Notes: generated by a model not told the origin, from the sequence alone. Positions 1-8,364 are shown, counted from the first letter of the stretch. The stretch: 64,000 nucleotides of DNA from an uncultured Hyphomonas sp. (GCF_963675305.1 NZ_OY776147.1:1426001-1490000), one strand, 5' to 3'. A program made the numbers and translations.

Positions 1-45
1 AGAAGTGTTTCCCCAACGTCGCGCAAGCGCGGTTTTAGCGGGGTC

Positions 46-612
46 TTATTGGGCCTCCCGCGGTTCGGTCGTCAGTGTGAATTGCAGGTAGGCATTGTAA
101 AGGGGCGGCTCACCATACTGCATCACGCTCATATCGGCGCCGATTGCATCCTCTGGACGTTTCCTGCCTTCTGCCTTGAGGAATGCCCGGAAATTGCCGT
201 TCCCGACATGGCCATAGCTGCTCCAATGATCCTTCGCTGCGAGGCAGTTGGAGATCTCGTGAAAGCGGGCGAATTCATTCTGGCCGAAGGCTGCACGGCT
301 TTCCTGGGTGATGGGCCCGACATCGGATTCGTTCATTCCGCAGGTGAGAACAGAACTGGCGCGGCCGGTTGCGTCGACCTTGTCCTCGATTGAGCATTTG
401 GAGAAGAGCCCCAGCAGCGGCTCCGCCGGATAGATATTGTCATTCCGCAGCGCACCATTGCTGGGCTCGAACAGATCCTTCCACGACACATCCTGCTGGC
501 CGGACACGATCAGGGCATCGACAGAGTCGCAAAGCGCATCCTCTGCGAAAGCAGGTGCAGCAAAGGCGAGAAGGCAGGTGAGGCCTGCGAGCGGGTATCG
601 GATAGCGAGCAT
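46..612 (-). CDS. Secreted hypothetical protein with four cysteines
   Basis: I do not recognise a family. The protein has 188 residues. It starts with a typical signal peptide: a short positive N-terminus, a hydrophobic core, and an AFA cleavage site near residue 23, so it is probably exported to the periplasm. The mature part has cysteines at about 28, 73, 91 and 123, which could form two disulfides. I chose the ATG at 612 because an AAGGAG ribosome site sits about eight bases upstream and the signal peptide begins there; a frame extended to 741 would bury the signal sequence behind about 43 basic residues. The gene points away from the acyl-CoA dehydrogenase genes. Its function is unknown. 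Confidence 0.75.
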   Translation of the reverse strand: MLAIRYPLAGLTCLLAFAAPAFAEDALCDSVDALIVSGQQDVSWKDLFEPSNGALRNDNIYPAEPLLGLFSKCSIEDKVDATGRASSVLTCGMNESDVGPITQESRAAFGQNEFARFHEISNCLAAKDHWSSYGHVGNGNFRAFLKAEGRKRPEDAIGADMSVMQYGEPPLYNAYLQFTLTTEPREAQ

Positions 613-758
613 GCGGGGAATCTCCTTTGGACGCATGGACGCTAAAGCGTTCGTGGGAAGTGGCCAGTCCCTTCGTGGAAAAATGACAAGCAGGCTTCCC
701 CGACGTCGCACGCGCACACCTCTTGCCGAACCTTGGGGCAAGGGCTTGTAATGGATTC
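613..758. promoter_or_regulatory. Divergent intergenic region before the acyl-CoA dehydrogenase pair
   Basis: This 146-base spacer separates two divergent genes and must hold both promoters. An imperfect inverted repeat, ACGCT-AA-AGCGT, lies at 639-650 and could be an operator. No confident -35/-10 pair was recognised. Confidence 0.3.
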
Positions 759-1952
759 ATGGAACTGAATCTGAGCCCCGAATACGAAGCCTTCCGCCAG
801 GACGTGAACCGTATCCTGACGGAGAATGCCCATCTGGCCCCCGGCCCGGAAGACAGAGGGATGAAACATCCCAAACGTCTCGCCTGGCAGAAATTCCTGA
901 TCGAGAACGGGCTGACCGCCCGAACGATCCCGAAGGAATATGGCGGCTATGGCGCCGAGCCCGATCTGTTGAAGTCCCGGATCATTGCGGAAGAGTTTGC
1001 GCGGACGGGAATCGCTCGCCCCATGGGCGGGCAGGGTATTTCGATGCTGGTGCCGACCCTGCTGGAGCTGGGCACGCCGGAGCAGAAGGAGGCTTACATC
1101 CGCCCGACGCTACATGGCGAGATGATCTGGTGTCAGGGCTATTCGGAGCCGGGCGCGGGGTCTGACCTCGCGGCGCTGCGCACGGCGGCCGTGGAAGACG
1201 GCGACGATTTCATCATCAATGGCCAGAAGATCTGGACCTCCACCGCGAAGCAGGCGGACATGATCTTCTGCCTTGTACGGACGGACCCGGATGCGAAGAA
1301 GCATCACGGCATCAGCTATGTCCTGTTCTCCATGGACACGCCGGGCATCGAAGTGCGCCCGCTGGTCGACATGACCGAGAATGCGAACTTCAACGAAGTC
1401 TTCTTCACTGACGTGCGTGTGCCGCAGAGCGGCATCGTGTTCGAGAAGAATAAAGGCTGGCAGGTGGCGAATGCCACGCTGACGCATGAGCGCGGCATGC
1501 TGGGAGACCCGAACGCGACCAAGGCACGCTTCCTGGAACTCGTCGAGCTGATGAAGACGGAAACGCTGAACGGCGAGCGCCTGATCGACAATCCGCTGCT
1601 GCGGGACCGGCTGATCAAGCTGCAGGGCGAAGTCTATGCGATGCAGGCGAACGGCCTGCGTGTGACGACGGCCAGCCTCAAGCGGGAAAGCGCGGGACTC
1701 GCCGGCCTGATTGTGAAGCTGCAGGGCTGTGAGCTGAACCACCAGATTGCCGGTCTCGCCATCGACGCACTGGGCGAACTTGGCATTCTCTACGGCGAGG
1801 GGGACCATCTGAGGGCGGATGGGTCCTGGCAGTGGCGCTACATGTATGATCTCGGCCTGATCATTGGCGGCGGCACGGCGCAGATCCAGAAGAACATCAT
1901 CTCCGAACGCGGCCTCGGCATGCCGCGCGAACCCAAGCCGGCAAAGGTGTAA
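759..1952 (+). CDS. Acyl-CoA dehydrogenase, probable catalytic subunit of a two-gene pair
   Basis: This is a flavoprotein of the acyl-CoA dehydrogenase family (397 residues) that would introduce an alpha-beta double bond into an acyl-CoA thioester. It has the N-terminal helical domain, the middle-domain motif SEPGAGSDLA near residues 129-139, and the C-terminal GGGTAQIQKN motif that contacts FAD. The usual MCAD glutamate position is glycine here, but a THERG motif at 242-246 places Glu244 about where isovaleryl-CoA-type enzymes keep their base (my inference). I chose the ATG at 759 over the upstream TTG at 723 because the protein family begins with MEL-like residues, although the ribosome site is weak. 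It is followed after three bases by a second, diverged acyl-CoA dehydrogenase, an arrangement known from heteromeric FadE enzymes for bulky substrates. The substrate is unknown. Confidence 0.88.
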   Translation: MELNLSPEYEAFRQDVNRILTENAHLAPGPEDRGMKHPKRLAWQKFLIENGLTARTIPKEYGGYGAEPDLLKSRIIAEEFARTGIARPMGGQGISMLVPTLLELGTPEQKEAYIRPTLHGEMIWCQGYSEPGAGSDLAALRTAAVEDGDDFIINGQKIWTSTAKQADMIFCLVRTDPDAKKHHGISYVLFSMDTPGIEVRPLVDMTENANFNEVFFTDVRVPQSGIVFEKNKGWQVANATLTHERGMLGDPNATKARFLELVELMKTETLNGERLIDNPLLRDRLIKLQGEVYAMQANGLRVTTASLKRESAGLAGLIVKLQGCELNHQIAGLAIDALGELGILYGEGDHLRADGSWQWRYMYDLGLIIGGGTAQIQKNIISERGLGMPREPKPAKV

Positions 1953-1955
1953 GTC

Positions 1956-3002
1956 ATGGAATTCGCACTCTCAGAAGACCAGCGCATGCTGCAGGATTCG
2001 ATCAGCGGATTCCTGAAAGACAATGCGTCGCTCGACACGATCCGCAAGATTGCCGAAGGCGACGCAGAGGCAAAGGCCGGGCTGGATACCGGGCTCGCCG
2101 AAATGGGCATCATGGGCCTGCACGTGCCGGAAACGATGGGCGGCTCAGGCCTTGGCCTGCTGGAAGCCTGCCTTGTCCAGGAAGCGCTCGGCTATACCGT
2201 GGCGCCATCGGGCTTCCTCGCGGCGACGGTCGCGGCGGACCTGTTGCCGAACTATCAGGAAGACTATCCGCGCGGTATTGCGGACGGGGAAATGGTGTTC
2301 GGTCTCGCCCTGACGGAACTTTCCTCGCGCCGCGATGGTGCGGGTGTGAGGGCTGACAATGGGCGCCTCAGCGGGACCAGCCTGCTTGCCGATGTGCCGA
2401 CAGGCGCGACCCATGTATTGGTCGCAGACACGAGCGGCAGCTTCCATGTTGTTGACAACTGGTCGGCCGAGCCGATGCGGACGATTGACCGGACACGCAG
2501 TTTCCAGCAGCTCACCTTCGACGGTGCGCTGGCGGAAACCAGCACACAGCCCGACCCATCCGCGCTGGCCGTTGCCCGCCTGCTCGTCGCTGCCGATACA
2601 TTGGGCGCGGCGCAGGCCATGCTCGACAAGGCGGTGGAGTACGCAAAGGAGCGCAAGCAGTTCGGCCGCGTGATCGGTTCGTTCCAGGCGGTGAAGCATC
2701 TCTGCGCCGAAATGGCTGCGAAGCTCGAACCGGCAAGAGCGCTTGTCTGGCATGCGGCCTATGCGATGGACACGAAAGACCCGGAAGCCCTGGTCATGGC
2801 GAATCTCGCCAAGGCGCATCTTGCGGAAGTCGGAACCTTCATCGCGAAAACGGCGACCGAAGTGCATGGCGGTATGGGCTTCACCGACCTTCTGGGCCTG
2901 CACTACTGGTTCAAACGGATTGGCGTGAACCGCCAGCTGTTCGGTAGCCCGGAACAGGTGCGCCAGACTGCGGCCGAACTGCAGGGCTTCGTCGCCGCCT
3001 GA
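1956..3002 (+). CDS. Acyl-CoA dehydrogenase family protein, probable partner subunit
   Basis: This is the second acyl-CoA dehydrogenase-family protein (348 residues), three bases after the first. The fold is recognisable from the N-terminal ALSEDQRMLQDS segment, the KERKQFGRVIGSFQAVKH flavin-binding segment and the VHGGMGFTDL motif near the C-terminus. It is shorter than a normal enzyme of the family. In the helix where IVD-type enzymes keep a catalytic Glu-Arg it reads VAADTLGA instead. I infer that it is a structural or FAD-sharing partner of the upstream protein, as in alpha2-beta2 acyl-CoA dehydrogenases known from steroid and aromatic side-chain degradation. It converges on the LysR gene with only ten bases between them. 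Confidence 0.85.
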   Translation: MEFALSEDQRMLQDSISGFLKDNASLDTIRKIAEGDAEAKAGLDTGLAEMGIMGLHVPETMGGSGLGLLEACLVQEALGYTVAPSGFLAATVAADLLPNYQEDYPRGIADGEMVFGLALTELSSRRDGAGVRADNGRLSGTSLLADVPTGATHVLVADTSGSFHVVDNWSAEPMRTIDRTRSFQQLTFDGALAETSTQPDPSALAVARLLVAADTLGAAQAMLDKAVEYAKERKQFGRVIGSFQAVKHLCAEMAAKLEPARALVWHAAYAMDTKDPEALVMANLAKAHLAEVGTFIAKTATEVHGGMGFTDLLGLHYWFKRIGVNRQLFGSPEQVRQTAAELQGFVAA

Positions 3003-3012
3003 GCCATCTGGT

Positions 3013-3972
3013 TCAAGCCTGACGGCGCAGCGGAGGCGCAGGTTCCATGCGCAGGGCCTGCGCCGGGTTCTGCCGGAAACAGGGATGCGCTTCTGAACAG
3101 AGCAGGCCGCGCAGCCAGTCGAGAACTGTCATGCAGCGTTCCAGCCGACGCGCCCGTTCCGGGAACGACAGCCATATGTCGTCCCGCACGTCCGGCAGCG
3201 GACAGATGCGGCATATGTCCGTGTGCGATGCTTCGACAAAAGTGGGCAGGGCGCACAGGGCCGCGCCGGACCGGCACTCCGCCAGGGCAGAGGCAAGGCT
3301 GTTGGTCACCGGTGAGCGTTCGCAGAATTGCCGGAGCGGATTCGCCGGTGTCAGGCTCCCGGTGATCCGGAGGGCCAGTCCCTGCGGAAAGATGCATCGT
3401 GCTGCGCTGATGTCGGAAAGGGCGGCCAGACCGCCCTCAACGGCCGGATGCGATGGCGCGGCGTAGATGGCGTAATGCACCTTGCCGAGGCGGCGGGTGA
3501 CCAGGTCTGACTGAACCGGGCGGTCCAGCGTCGTCAGAATATCTGCTGGATTGAGCGCTTCCGGCGTGGGCGGGGTCCATGCGCTGGTCCGCAGGTCGAT
3601 TCCCGGATGACTGCGCAGGAATGTTGGTAGTTGAGGAGCCAGCCACCAGGCGAGTAACGCCTCGTCCACATCCAGGCGGACGATACCGGTCTGTGTGCCT
3701 TGCCGGTCTGCGACATCGATCTCCACAGCTTCCATCACGTCAGCCATCACATTGGCATGGCGAAGGAGAATGCTGCCTGCTTCCGTCAGTTCAATGCCGC
3801 GTGTGGAGCGATGAAACAGCTGCGTGTTGAGGTCCGCCTCCAGGTCTGAGACGCGGCGGCTGATGGTTGGCACGGAGCCGCCGAGCCGGATGGCTGCAGC
3901 GCTCATGCTGCCGAGATGGGCGACCGTCCGGAACACCCGGATTTTGTCCCAGTCAAACAGTTCAGCCTGCAT
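3013..3972 (-). CDS. LysR-family transcriptional regulator
   Basis: This protein has 319 residues. An N-terminal winged helix-turn-helix (about residues 9-65, with the segment SMSAAAIRLGGSVPTISRRV) is followed by a linker helix and a periplasmic-binding-like effector domain, the usual LysR layout and length. The ATG at 3972 has an AAGGGG site five bases upstream, so it is preferred over the GTG one codon earlier. The gene is divergent from the coupled pair starting at 4075 and convergent with the acyl-CoA dehydrogenases. LysR proteins often control the divergent neighbour, so the 4075-5276 pair is the first candidate target. The effector cannot be read from the sequence. Confidence 0.88.
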   Translation of the reverse strand: MQAELFDWDKIRVFRTVAHLGSMSAAAIRLGGSVPTISRRVSDLEADLNTQLFHRSTRGIELTEAGSILLRHANVMADVMEAVEIDVADRQGTQTGIVRLDVDEALLAWWLAPQLPTFLRSHPGIDLRTSAWTPPTPEALNPADILTTLDRPVQSDLVTRRLGKVHYAIYAAPSHPAVEGGLAALSDISAARCIFPQGLALRITGSLTPANPLRQFCERSPVTNSLASALAECRSGAALCALPTFVEASHTDICRICPLPDVRDDIWLSFPERARRLERCMTVLDWLRGLLCSEAHPCFRQNPAQALRMEPAPPLRRQA

Positions 3973-4074
3973 CACGTCCCCTTGCAGAGCTGAAACGCCC
4001 CCTTTCTCCCACGGCTAAAGCCCCCTCCCGCAAAACCTGAAAAACTCAATCTAAGCGTGTAGTGGAGAGTCGGG

Positions 4075-4650
4075 ATGAAAGCAACGAGAAATAGTAAAAA
4101 GTCTACAATACACGTAGACATTGTGCGGATTGAGCAGCGGGCCAACGAGCTGGGCTTCCGGCACGCGACCATCCGGGAGCTGGGGGAAGGCATCCGCCTG
4201 GCCGAATCGCTGATGAACTCAAAAATTGCCACACCGGACGCCGTGATGCGGATGGATGTGGTCACCGGCATGACGGCCTGGGTCACGGGAGAGCCGATCG
4301 AGGGCGTGTTCCTTGTCCTGCCTTTGTCACCCGCCGGCGAGCAGGCCGTGCGGGATGGAACTTACTGCCCCGCAGACCCGGCGCCAGCGCATCTGGCCTG
4401 GCACGGGCGCGATGTCGCTGGCGTCTATATCGGTGTCTATGCCGGTGCCACGAAGGAAGCGCGGCGTGCCGTGATGACTGCCGCGGCGGTGATGCGGGTA
4501 GAGCAATTCGCAGCGGTGCCCAGCTTCGCCCGCGGCGCCACGGATGACGGCAAACGTTCCATGACGTCCCTCGGGTTTTCACCGCTTGAAGGCGGCCTGC
4601 CAGACCTCTGGGTGCAGGAAGCGCTCTCTACTGGATCGGAGGCGGCCTGA
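4075..4650 (+). CDS. Uncharacterised protein, possible divergent GNAT fold
   Basis: I do not recognise this 191-residue protein with certainty. The N-terminal 45 residues are basic and helical. The central part (about 60-165) alternates strands and helices in a pattern like GNAT acyltransferases: a strand-rich stretch GVYIGVYAG, then a helix rich in Arg and Ala, then an FARGATDDGKRSM segment and LGFSPL, which resemble the acceptor-side end of GNAT proteins. The start ATG at 4075 has GGAG about eight bases upstream. The stop overlaps the next start (TGATG), so the two proteins are probably made in equal amounts and may work as a pair. The gene is divergent from the LysR regulator. Confidence 0.6.
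   Translation: MKATRNSKKSTIHVDIVRIEQRANELGFRHATIRELGEGIRLAESLMNSKIATPDAVMRMDVVTGMTAWVTGEPIEGVFLVLPLSPAGEQAVRDGTYCPADPAPAHLAWHGRDVAGVYIGVYAGATKEARRAVMTAAAVMRVEQFAAVPSFARGATDDGKRSMTSLGFSPLEGGLPDLWVQEALSTGSEAA
4101..4119 (+). promoter_or_regulatory. Perfect inverted repeat at the start of the GNAT-like pair
   Basis: GTCTAC at 4101-4106 and GTAGAC at 4114-4119 are perfect inverted arms around the seven bases AATACAC. The site lies 26 bases inside the first gene of the pair, as annotated, and about 130 bases from the divergent LysR start. It may be an operator or an mRNA hairpin; nothing proves either. Confidence 0.35.
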
Positions 4651-5276
4651 TGACACGGCCGGAGGTGGGGAAACGGGGATTGCAGCGTCCGGTGCCGGAA
4701 ACCGCCTGGGAGCGCTACAGCGCGCGTCCGGTCAGGTCGCTGGACGAATTGCAGATGGCGGCCGCGATCCGCGCGGCGGTTTTCATGTCGGAACAGGCCT
4801 GTCCGTATGAAGAGGAATATGACGGCAACGATCTGTGCGGCACGCATTTCCTGCTATTCGATGGGGCAGAGCCGGTGGGCACACTGCGCGTGCGCTGGTT
4901 TGCGGACTTCGCAAAGCTGGAGCGGATTGCCCTCCTGCCGCGAGAGCGGGGGCGCATGGGTCTGCGGGTCCTGCTAGCGGAAATGTTTGAACTGGTGGCG
5001 CGCAAGGGGTACCGGCGGATGCTCGGCCAGATCCAGGCGCGGCTCTGGCCGGTCTGGTCACGCACCTTCAATTGCCGCCTCCTGCCGGGCCGAGCGCCGT
5101 TCTGGTTCTCGGATTATGAATACCGCGAAATCGAGATCTTCGTGCCAGAGCACCCGAATGCCCTGCCGATGGAAGCGGACCCGTATCAGATCATCCGCCC
5201 CGAAGGCGCCTGGGACCTCCCCGGCGTGCTGGACGCCTCAGCCGAACGGGCGCCGGGGCAGAACGAGGCGGCGTGA
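4650..5276 (+). CDS. GNAT-like N-acyltransferase
   Basis: This 208-residue protein has the family start pattern AAVFMSEQACPYEEEYDGND near residues 41-60, a pattern shared by GNAT and autoinducer-synthase-like acyltransferases, followed by a THFLLF strand and an EPVGTLRVRWF strand. A KLERIALLPRERGRMGLRV segment at about 90-108 fits the acyl-CoA-binding loop and helix. The C-terminal 50 residues are an acidic and proline-containing extension. The start overlaps the stop of the upstream gene (TGATG). The acceptor substrate is unknown. A toxin-antitoxin role is unlikely because the upstream partner is not a ribbon-helix-helix protein. tRNA-Phe follows on the other strand. Confidence 0.72.
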   Translation: MTRPEVGKRGLQRPVPETAWERYSARPVRSLDELQMAAAIRAAVFMSEQACPYEEEYDGNDLCGTHFLLFDGAEPVGTLRVRWFADFAKLERIALLPRERGRMGLRVLLAEMFELVARKGYRRMLGQIQARLWPVWSRTFNCRLLPGRAPFWFSDYEYREIEIFVPEHPNALPMEADPYQIIRPEGAWDLPGVLDASAERAPGQNEAA

Positions 5277-5298
5277 GTTTTCGTATTGTCTGGGAAAA

Positions 5299-5373
5299 TG
5301 GTGCCCGGGGGCGGAATCGAACCACCGACACGCGGATTTTCAATCCGCTGCTCTACCCCTGAGCTACCCGGGC
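5299..5373 (-). tRNA. tRNA-Phe (anticodon GAA)
   Basis: The reverse strand folds as a complete cloverleaf. The acceptor arms GCCCGGG and CCCGGGC pair fully, the anticodon stem GCGGA/TCCGC encloses TTGAAAA with anticodon GAA, and the T arm contains GGTTCGATTCC. The discriminator A is followed by an encoded CCA. The length is 75 bases. Confidence 0.97.
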
Positions 5374-5429
5374 GGGCCGTGGGGAAGGGCGCTATCTAAC
5401 GGAGCCCTGCGGGCTTGTCCATGCTGATT

Positions 5430-5651
5430 TCAGTCTTCTGCTGACATATCCCCGGCAGGGCCGGGACGCGGGGAGTCCTCATCGTCGTCGACTGGCGGGC
5501 CGGGAATGGCGTAGCCCTCGTTCAGCCACTTGCCGAGGTCCACATCCGCGCAGCGTTTGGAGCAGAAGGGCCGGTATTGCGCAGACACCGGGTTCTTGCG
5601 GCACTGGGCACATTTGGGCTGGCGTTTCTCGGGGGGCACGGGCTGGCTCAT
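5430..5651 (-). CDS. yacG: Zinc-binding protein YacG, DNA gyrase inhibitor family
   Basis: This small protein (73 residues) has the YacG zinc site: C14-x2-C17 and FCSKRC with C30 and C34, then the family signature DLGKWLNEGYAIP. The acidic tail is rich in Asp, Glu and Pro. Characterised YacG proteins bind zinc and inhibit DNA gyrase by contacting GyrB. The ATG overlaps the stop of the RNase E/G-family gene (ATGA), so it is translated with it as the last gene of the pgi-RNase-yacG operon. The pairing of an RNase E/G gene with yacG is common in alphaproteobacteria. Confidence 0.93.
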   Translation of the reverse strand: MSQPVPPEKRQPKCAQCRKNPVSAQYRPFCSKRCADVDLGKWLNEGYAIPGPPVDDDEDSPRPGPAGDMSAED

Positions 5652-6679
5652 GGGACTGCGAAAACTATTGGGGATGTCGGATCGGTCGAGTCGTAAGTGA
5701 AGCGGTCGCCGTACTTTTCCGCAAGGGCCTGTCTGAGAGTGGCGCCGTCGCGGTTCAGCCAGTCGAGCGCTGGCCGGGGAAGGTCAAGGCAGAGCTTGTC
5801 CATGCGTTTCGCCCTGGCTTCCTGCTCCAGCCGCCGAAAACCGTCGAAACACACAGAGCGCGGCGTCTTCTCACCGGTGGGGCCCAGCAAGCGTTCCGCG
5901 ATGGGTGTCTCGGCCCATTCGACCGACGCCTGCAGGAGGCCAAGGTCTGACGGCAACAACACCCGTGCGCGCTGGTCGGAAATATTGCGGAACACGGCAT
6001 TGAACCGGTCCCGGACCTGCTTGCCGGCTTCGCGATTGAGCGGGCTGACGCAATCCATCACGATAAGTCCGCCGAGATTTCTGAGCCGTAGCTGACGGGC
6101 GAGTTCGGCCGCAGCATCCAGGTTCACTTTCAGGGCGCGGCTGGCCGCGCGTCCGGTATCGGTGCGGCCGGATGTATCGACATCCACGGCAACCAGCGCC
6201 CGGGTCCGCTCCAGCGTGATGTTGCCGCCCCCGGGCAGGTTCACCGTGTCAGAGACCACCATGTCGAAGGCCATGGCGACGGTCTGGTCGCCCGGTTCGA
6301 CAGGTTCCACCTTCGCCGTGCCCCATGGCGCCAGGAAGCGGATATCCGGCGTCTTTTCGGCAAGTGCCACCCGGGGCAGCTTGCTGCCTTCCCGTGCCTC
6401 GGCCACGACCCGGACTTCAAGGGATTGCCCCTCCGTCAGACCGTGCCCTTCCTGCAGACGCAGGAAGGCGTCACCGGCATGGTTCTCCAGTTCGACAAAG
6501 CCACCGCCCTGAGGAAGCGAGATCGTATGCAGGCGCCCGGTCATCACCTCGCCGATCCGGACAAGCCTGTCTTCTGTCAGGCGGGTCAGCCGGACAGCGA
6601 TGGGACGGCCGGTTTCATCGAGGGCGACTTCGCGCGTTTCCGCGGCGCACACTTCCTGAAGGATGCGAGCCGCGGGCAT
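5648..6679 (-). CDS. Compact ribonuclease E/G family protein
   Basis: This 343-residue protein is related to RNase E and RNase G, the single-strand RNA endonucleases. An S1-like segment lies at about 37-90. The catalytic region shows ALVAVDVDTSG (Asp166) and NLGGLIVMDCVSP (Asp209), which match the two magnesium-binding aspartates of RNase E. The protein is much shorter than RNase G (about 490) and lacks the CPxCxG zinc-link that holds the classic enzymes as dimers and tetramers. It is therefore a reduced relative, perhaps with altered oligomeric state or activity. It starts four bases after the pgi stop and overlaps yacG, so all three are one operon. The classic housekeeping rne would be elsewhere. 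Confidence 0.85.
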   Translation of the reverse strand: MPAARILQEVCAAETREVALDETGRPIAVRLTRLTEDRLVRIGEVMTGRLHTISLPQGGGFVELENHAGDAFLRLQEGHGLTEGQSLEVRVVAEAREGSKLPRVALAEKTPDIRFLAPWGTAKVEPVEPGDQTVAMAFDMVVSDTVNLPGGGNITLERTRALVAVDVDTSGRTDTGRAASRALKVNLDAAAELARQLRLRNLGGLIVMDCVSPLNREAGKQVRDRFNAVFRNISDQRARVLLPSDLGLLQASVEWAETPIAERLLGPTGEKTPRSVCFDGFRRLEQEARAKRMDKLCLDLPRPALDWLNRDGATLRQALAEKYGDRFTYDSTDPTSPIVFAVP

Positions 6680-6683
6680 GAGC

Positions 6684-8234
6684 TTAGCCGAGATCCTTGA
6701 TCAGGGCGGCGGTGACCGGATCGTCTGCCGTGTTGTCGCCGGACAGGGCCGGTTTCAGGCGGGTGGCCATCGTCTTGCCGCGCTCGACGCCCCATTGGTC
6801 GAATGGGTTCAAGCCCCAGAGCTTGCCCGCGAAATAGGTCCGGTGCTCATAGAGTGCGATGAGGCTGCCGAACGCTTCCGGGCCGAAGGCCTTGTGATGC
6901 AGGAAAGAGGAAGCGCGGCCTCCGGCATGGACTTTCTGTTTCGCGACGGCGTCCGACAGATCTGGTTCTTCGGCTTTCACTTCCTCGAGCGACCGTCCGT
7001 TGGCCAGAACTTCGGCCTGGGCGAGGGCATGGGCCGTGAGGGCAGTGATGCCCTCCGGGTCGCGGTCAAAGTCCGGCGCGAGGATAAATTCGGACGGAAC
7101 GCTGCGGGATCCCTGGTGGAGCCATTGGTGATAGGAATGCTGGCCGACGGAGCCTTCGCCGCCCCAGAGGGCGGGCGCCGTGGAATAGGGTGAGGGCACG
7201 CCGCCGGGGCCGACGGACTTGCCGTTCGATTCCATTTCCAGCTGCTGCAGGTAGGTCGGCAGCATGCGCAGGCGGTGGGAATAGGCGAGCATGACCCGCA
7301 TGCTGCGCTCAAGGAAAGAGGCGTTCCAAAAGTCGAGCAGGGCGAGGCGCATCGGCAGGTTTTCGGCAAGCGGGGCAGAGCGGGTATGCGCATCCATGTC
7401 CGCGGCGCCCTTCAGGATTGCTTCGAATGTCCCGGTTTTGAGATAGATCATGCAGGCCAGCGACGCCGACGACCAGAGCGAGAAGCGCCCGCCGACCGGT
7501 AGCGGCATGTCGAAAAGATAGCCGTCATTGCTGCCGAGCCAGGCTTTCGCGCGCTCGGGATTGGCGGTGACCAGCGCGATCTGTCGGCCAGCCTCCTCCC
7601 CGAGAGACGCTTCCATCCATTTACGGGCACGGCCAAGATTGTAGAGCGTCTCTTCGGTTCCGAAGGATTTCGAGACGCCGATAACAAGCGTCGTTGCCGG
7701 GTCCAGCCCGGTGAGGGCGTGATCGAGGTCCCACGGATCGACATTGGCGCAGAAACGCAGATCGATGCCGGGTGTTGCGAGGTCTGAAAAGGCATCGGCA
7801 ATCAGGCGGGGGCCGAAATCCGACCCGCCGATACCGATGTGAAGGACGGCCTTGTAGGGCTCACCGCTGACGGTCCGAATGTCGCCTTGCTGCAGGCGGC
7901 GGGCAAACTCCAGCGCGGGCAGGACGCTCTGGCGCACCTTCTCCGCCTCGCCGGAAAGCGGGGCCTGTGCCCGCAGCGCCCAGTGCAGGGCCGGGCGGTT
8001 CTCCGACGGATTTACAATGTCTCCATTGAAGAGGCTTGAGGCGGCTGCTTCCAGTCCGGCGTCCGCTCCATGGGCGAGCAAGGCTGCGTCTGAATCGGCG
8101 TCCAGGTATTGGCGGGAAAGGTCGGCCGTCCAGCCAGCCGCATAGAGCGACGCCTGACCCGCCCGGGCTGTGGCAAGGTCCTTCAGGGAGGCGGCCTTGA
8201 GGGCGGCGGCGAGGGAACCTAGATCGGCACTCAT
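6684..8234 (-). CDS. pgi: Glucose-6-phosphate isomerase
   Basis: This enzyme interconverts glucose 6-phosphate and fructose 6-phosphate (516 residues). The family signatures are clear: GIGGSDFGPRL, VIGVSKSFGTEETL, VGGRFSLWSSASLACM, and FDQWGVERGKTMATRL near the C-terminus. A purine-rich ribosome site (GGAAAGGA) precedes the ATG at 8234. It is the first gene of a reverse-strand operon with an RNase E/G-family gene and yacG. In an organism using the Entner-Doudoroff route, as the operon at 15.8-21.4 kb suggests, Pgi would return fructose 6-phosphate to glucose 6-phosphate or feed cell-wall precursors. Confidence 0.97.
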   Translation of the reverse strand: MSADLGSLAAALKAASLKDLATARAGQASLYAAGWTADLSRQYLDADSDAALLAHGADAGLEAAASSLFNGDIVNPSENRPALHWALRAQAPLSGEAEKVRQSVLPALEFARRLQQGDIRTVSGEPYKAVLHIGIGGSDFGPRLIADAFSDLATPGIDLRFCANVDPWDLDHALTGLDPATTLVIGVSKSFGTEETLYNLGRARKWMEASLGEEAGRQIALVTANPERAKAWLGSNDGYLFDMPLPVGGRFSLWSSASLACMIYLKTGTFEAILKGAADMDAHTRSAPLAENLPMRLALLDFWNASFLERSMRVMLAYSHRLRMLPTYLQQLEMESNGKSVGPGGVPSPYSTAPALWGGEGSVGQHSYHQWLHQGSRSVPSEFILAPDFDRDPEGITALTAHALAQAEVLANGRSLEEVKAEEPDLSDAVAKQKVHAGGRASSFLHHKAFGPEAFGSLIALYEHRTYFAGKLWGLNPFDQWGVERGKTMATRLKPALSGDNTADDPVTAALIKDLG

Positions 8235-8335
8235 GTCGCGGGTCCTTTCCGTTGGTGGAAGTCACGGCTTACCCATGGTTCGCTGCCCGGCGCAAGATGT
8301 TGCCCGTATAGGTGCAGACGAACGCAATTGTGCGC

Positions 8336-8364
8336 TTGAATCCCGCGCCACACATGGGTATGAG
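8336..8364 (+). promoter_or_regulatory. Candidate tuf promoter
   Basis: TTGAAT at 8336-8341 and TATGAG at 8359-8364 are separated by 17 bases and fit a housekeeping sigma promoter. Transcription would start near 8371, leaving a leader of about 73 bases before tuf. Confidence 0.5.

Noticed and set aside
4075..5276. GNAT toxin with antitoxin
   Set aside because: The upstream partner has 191 residues and is not a ribbon-helix-helix protein, and the acyltransferase is larger than typical GNAT toxins.
5403..5415. AGCCC-TGC-GGGCT hairpin after yacG as a terminator
   Set aside because: The stem is only five pairs and there is no clear T run on either strand.
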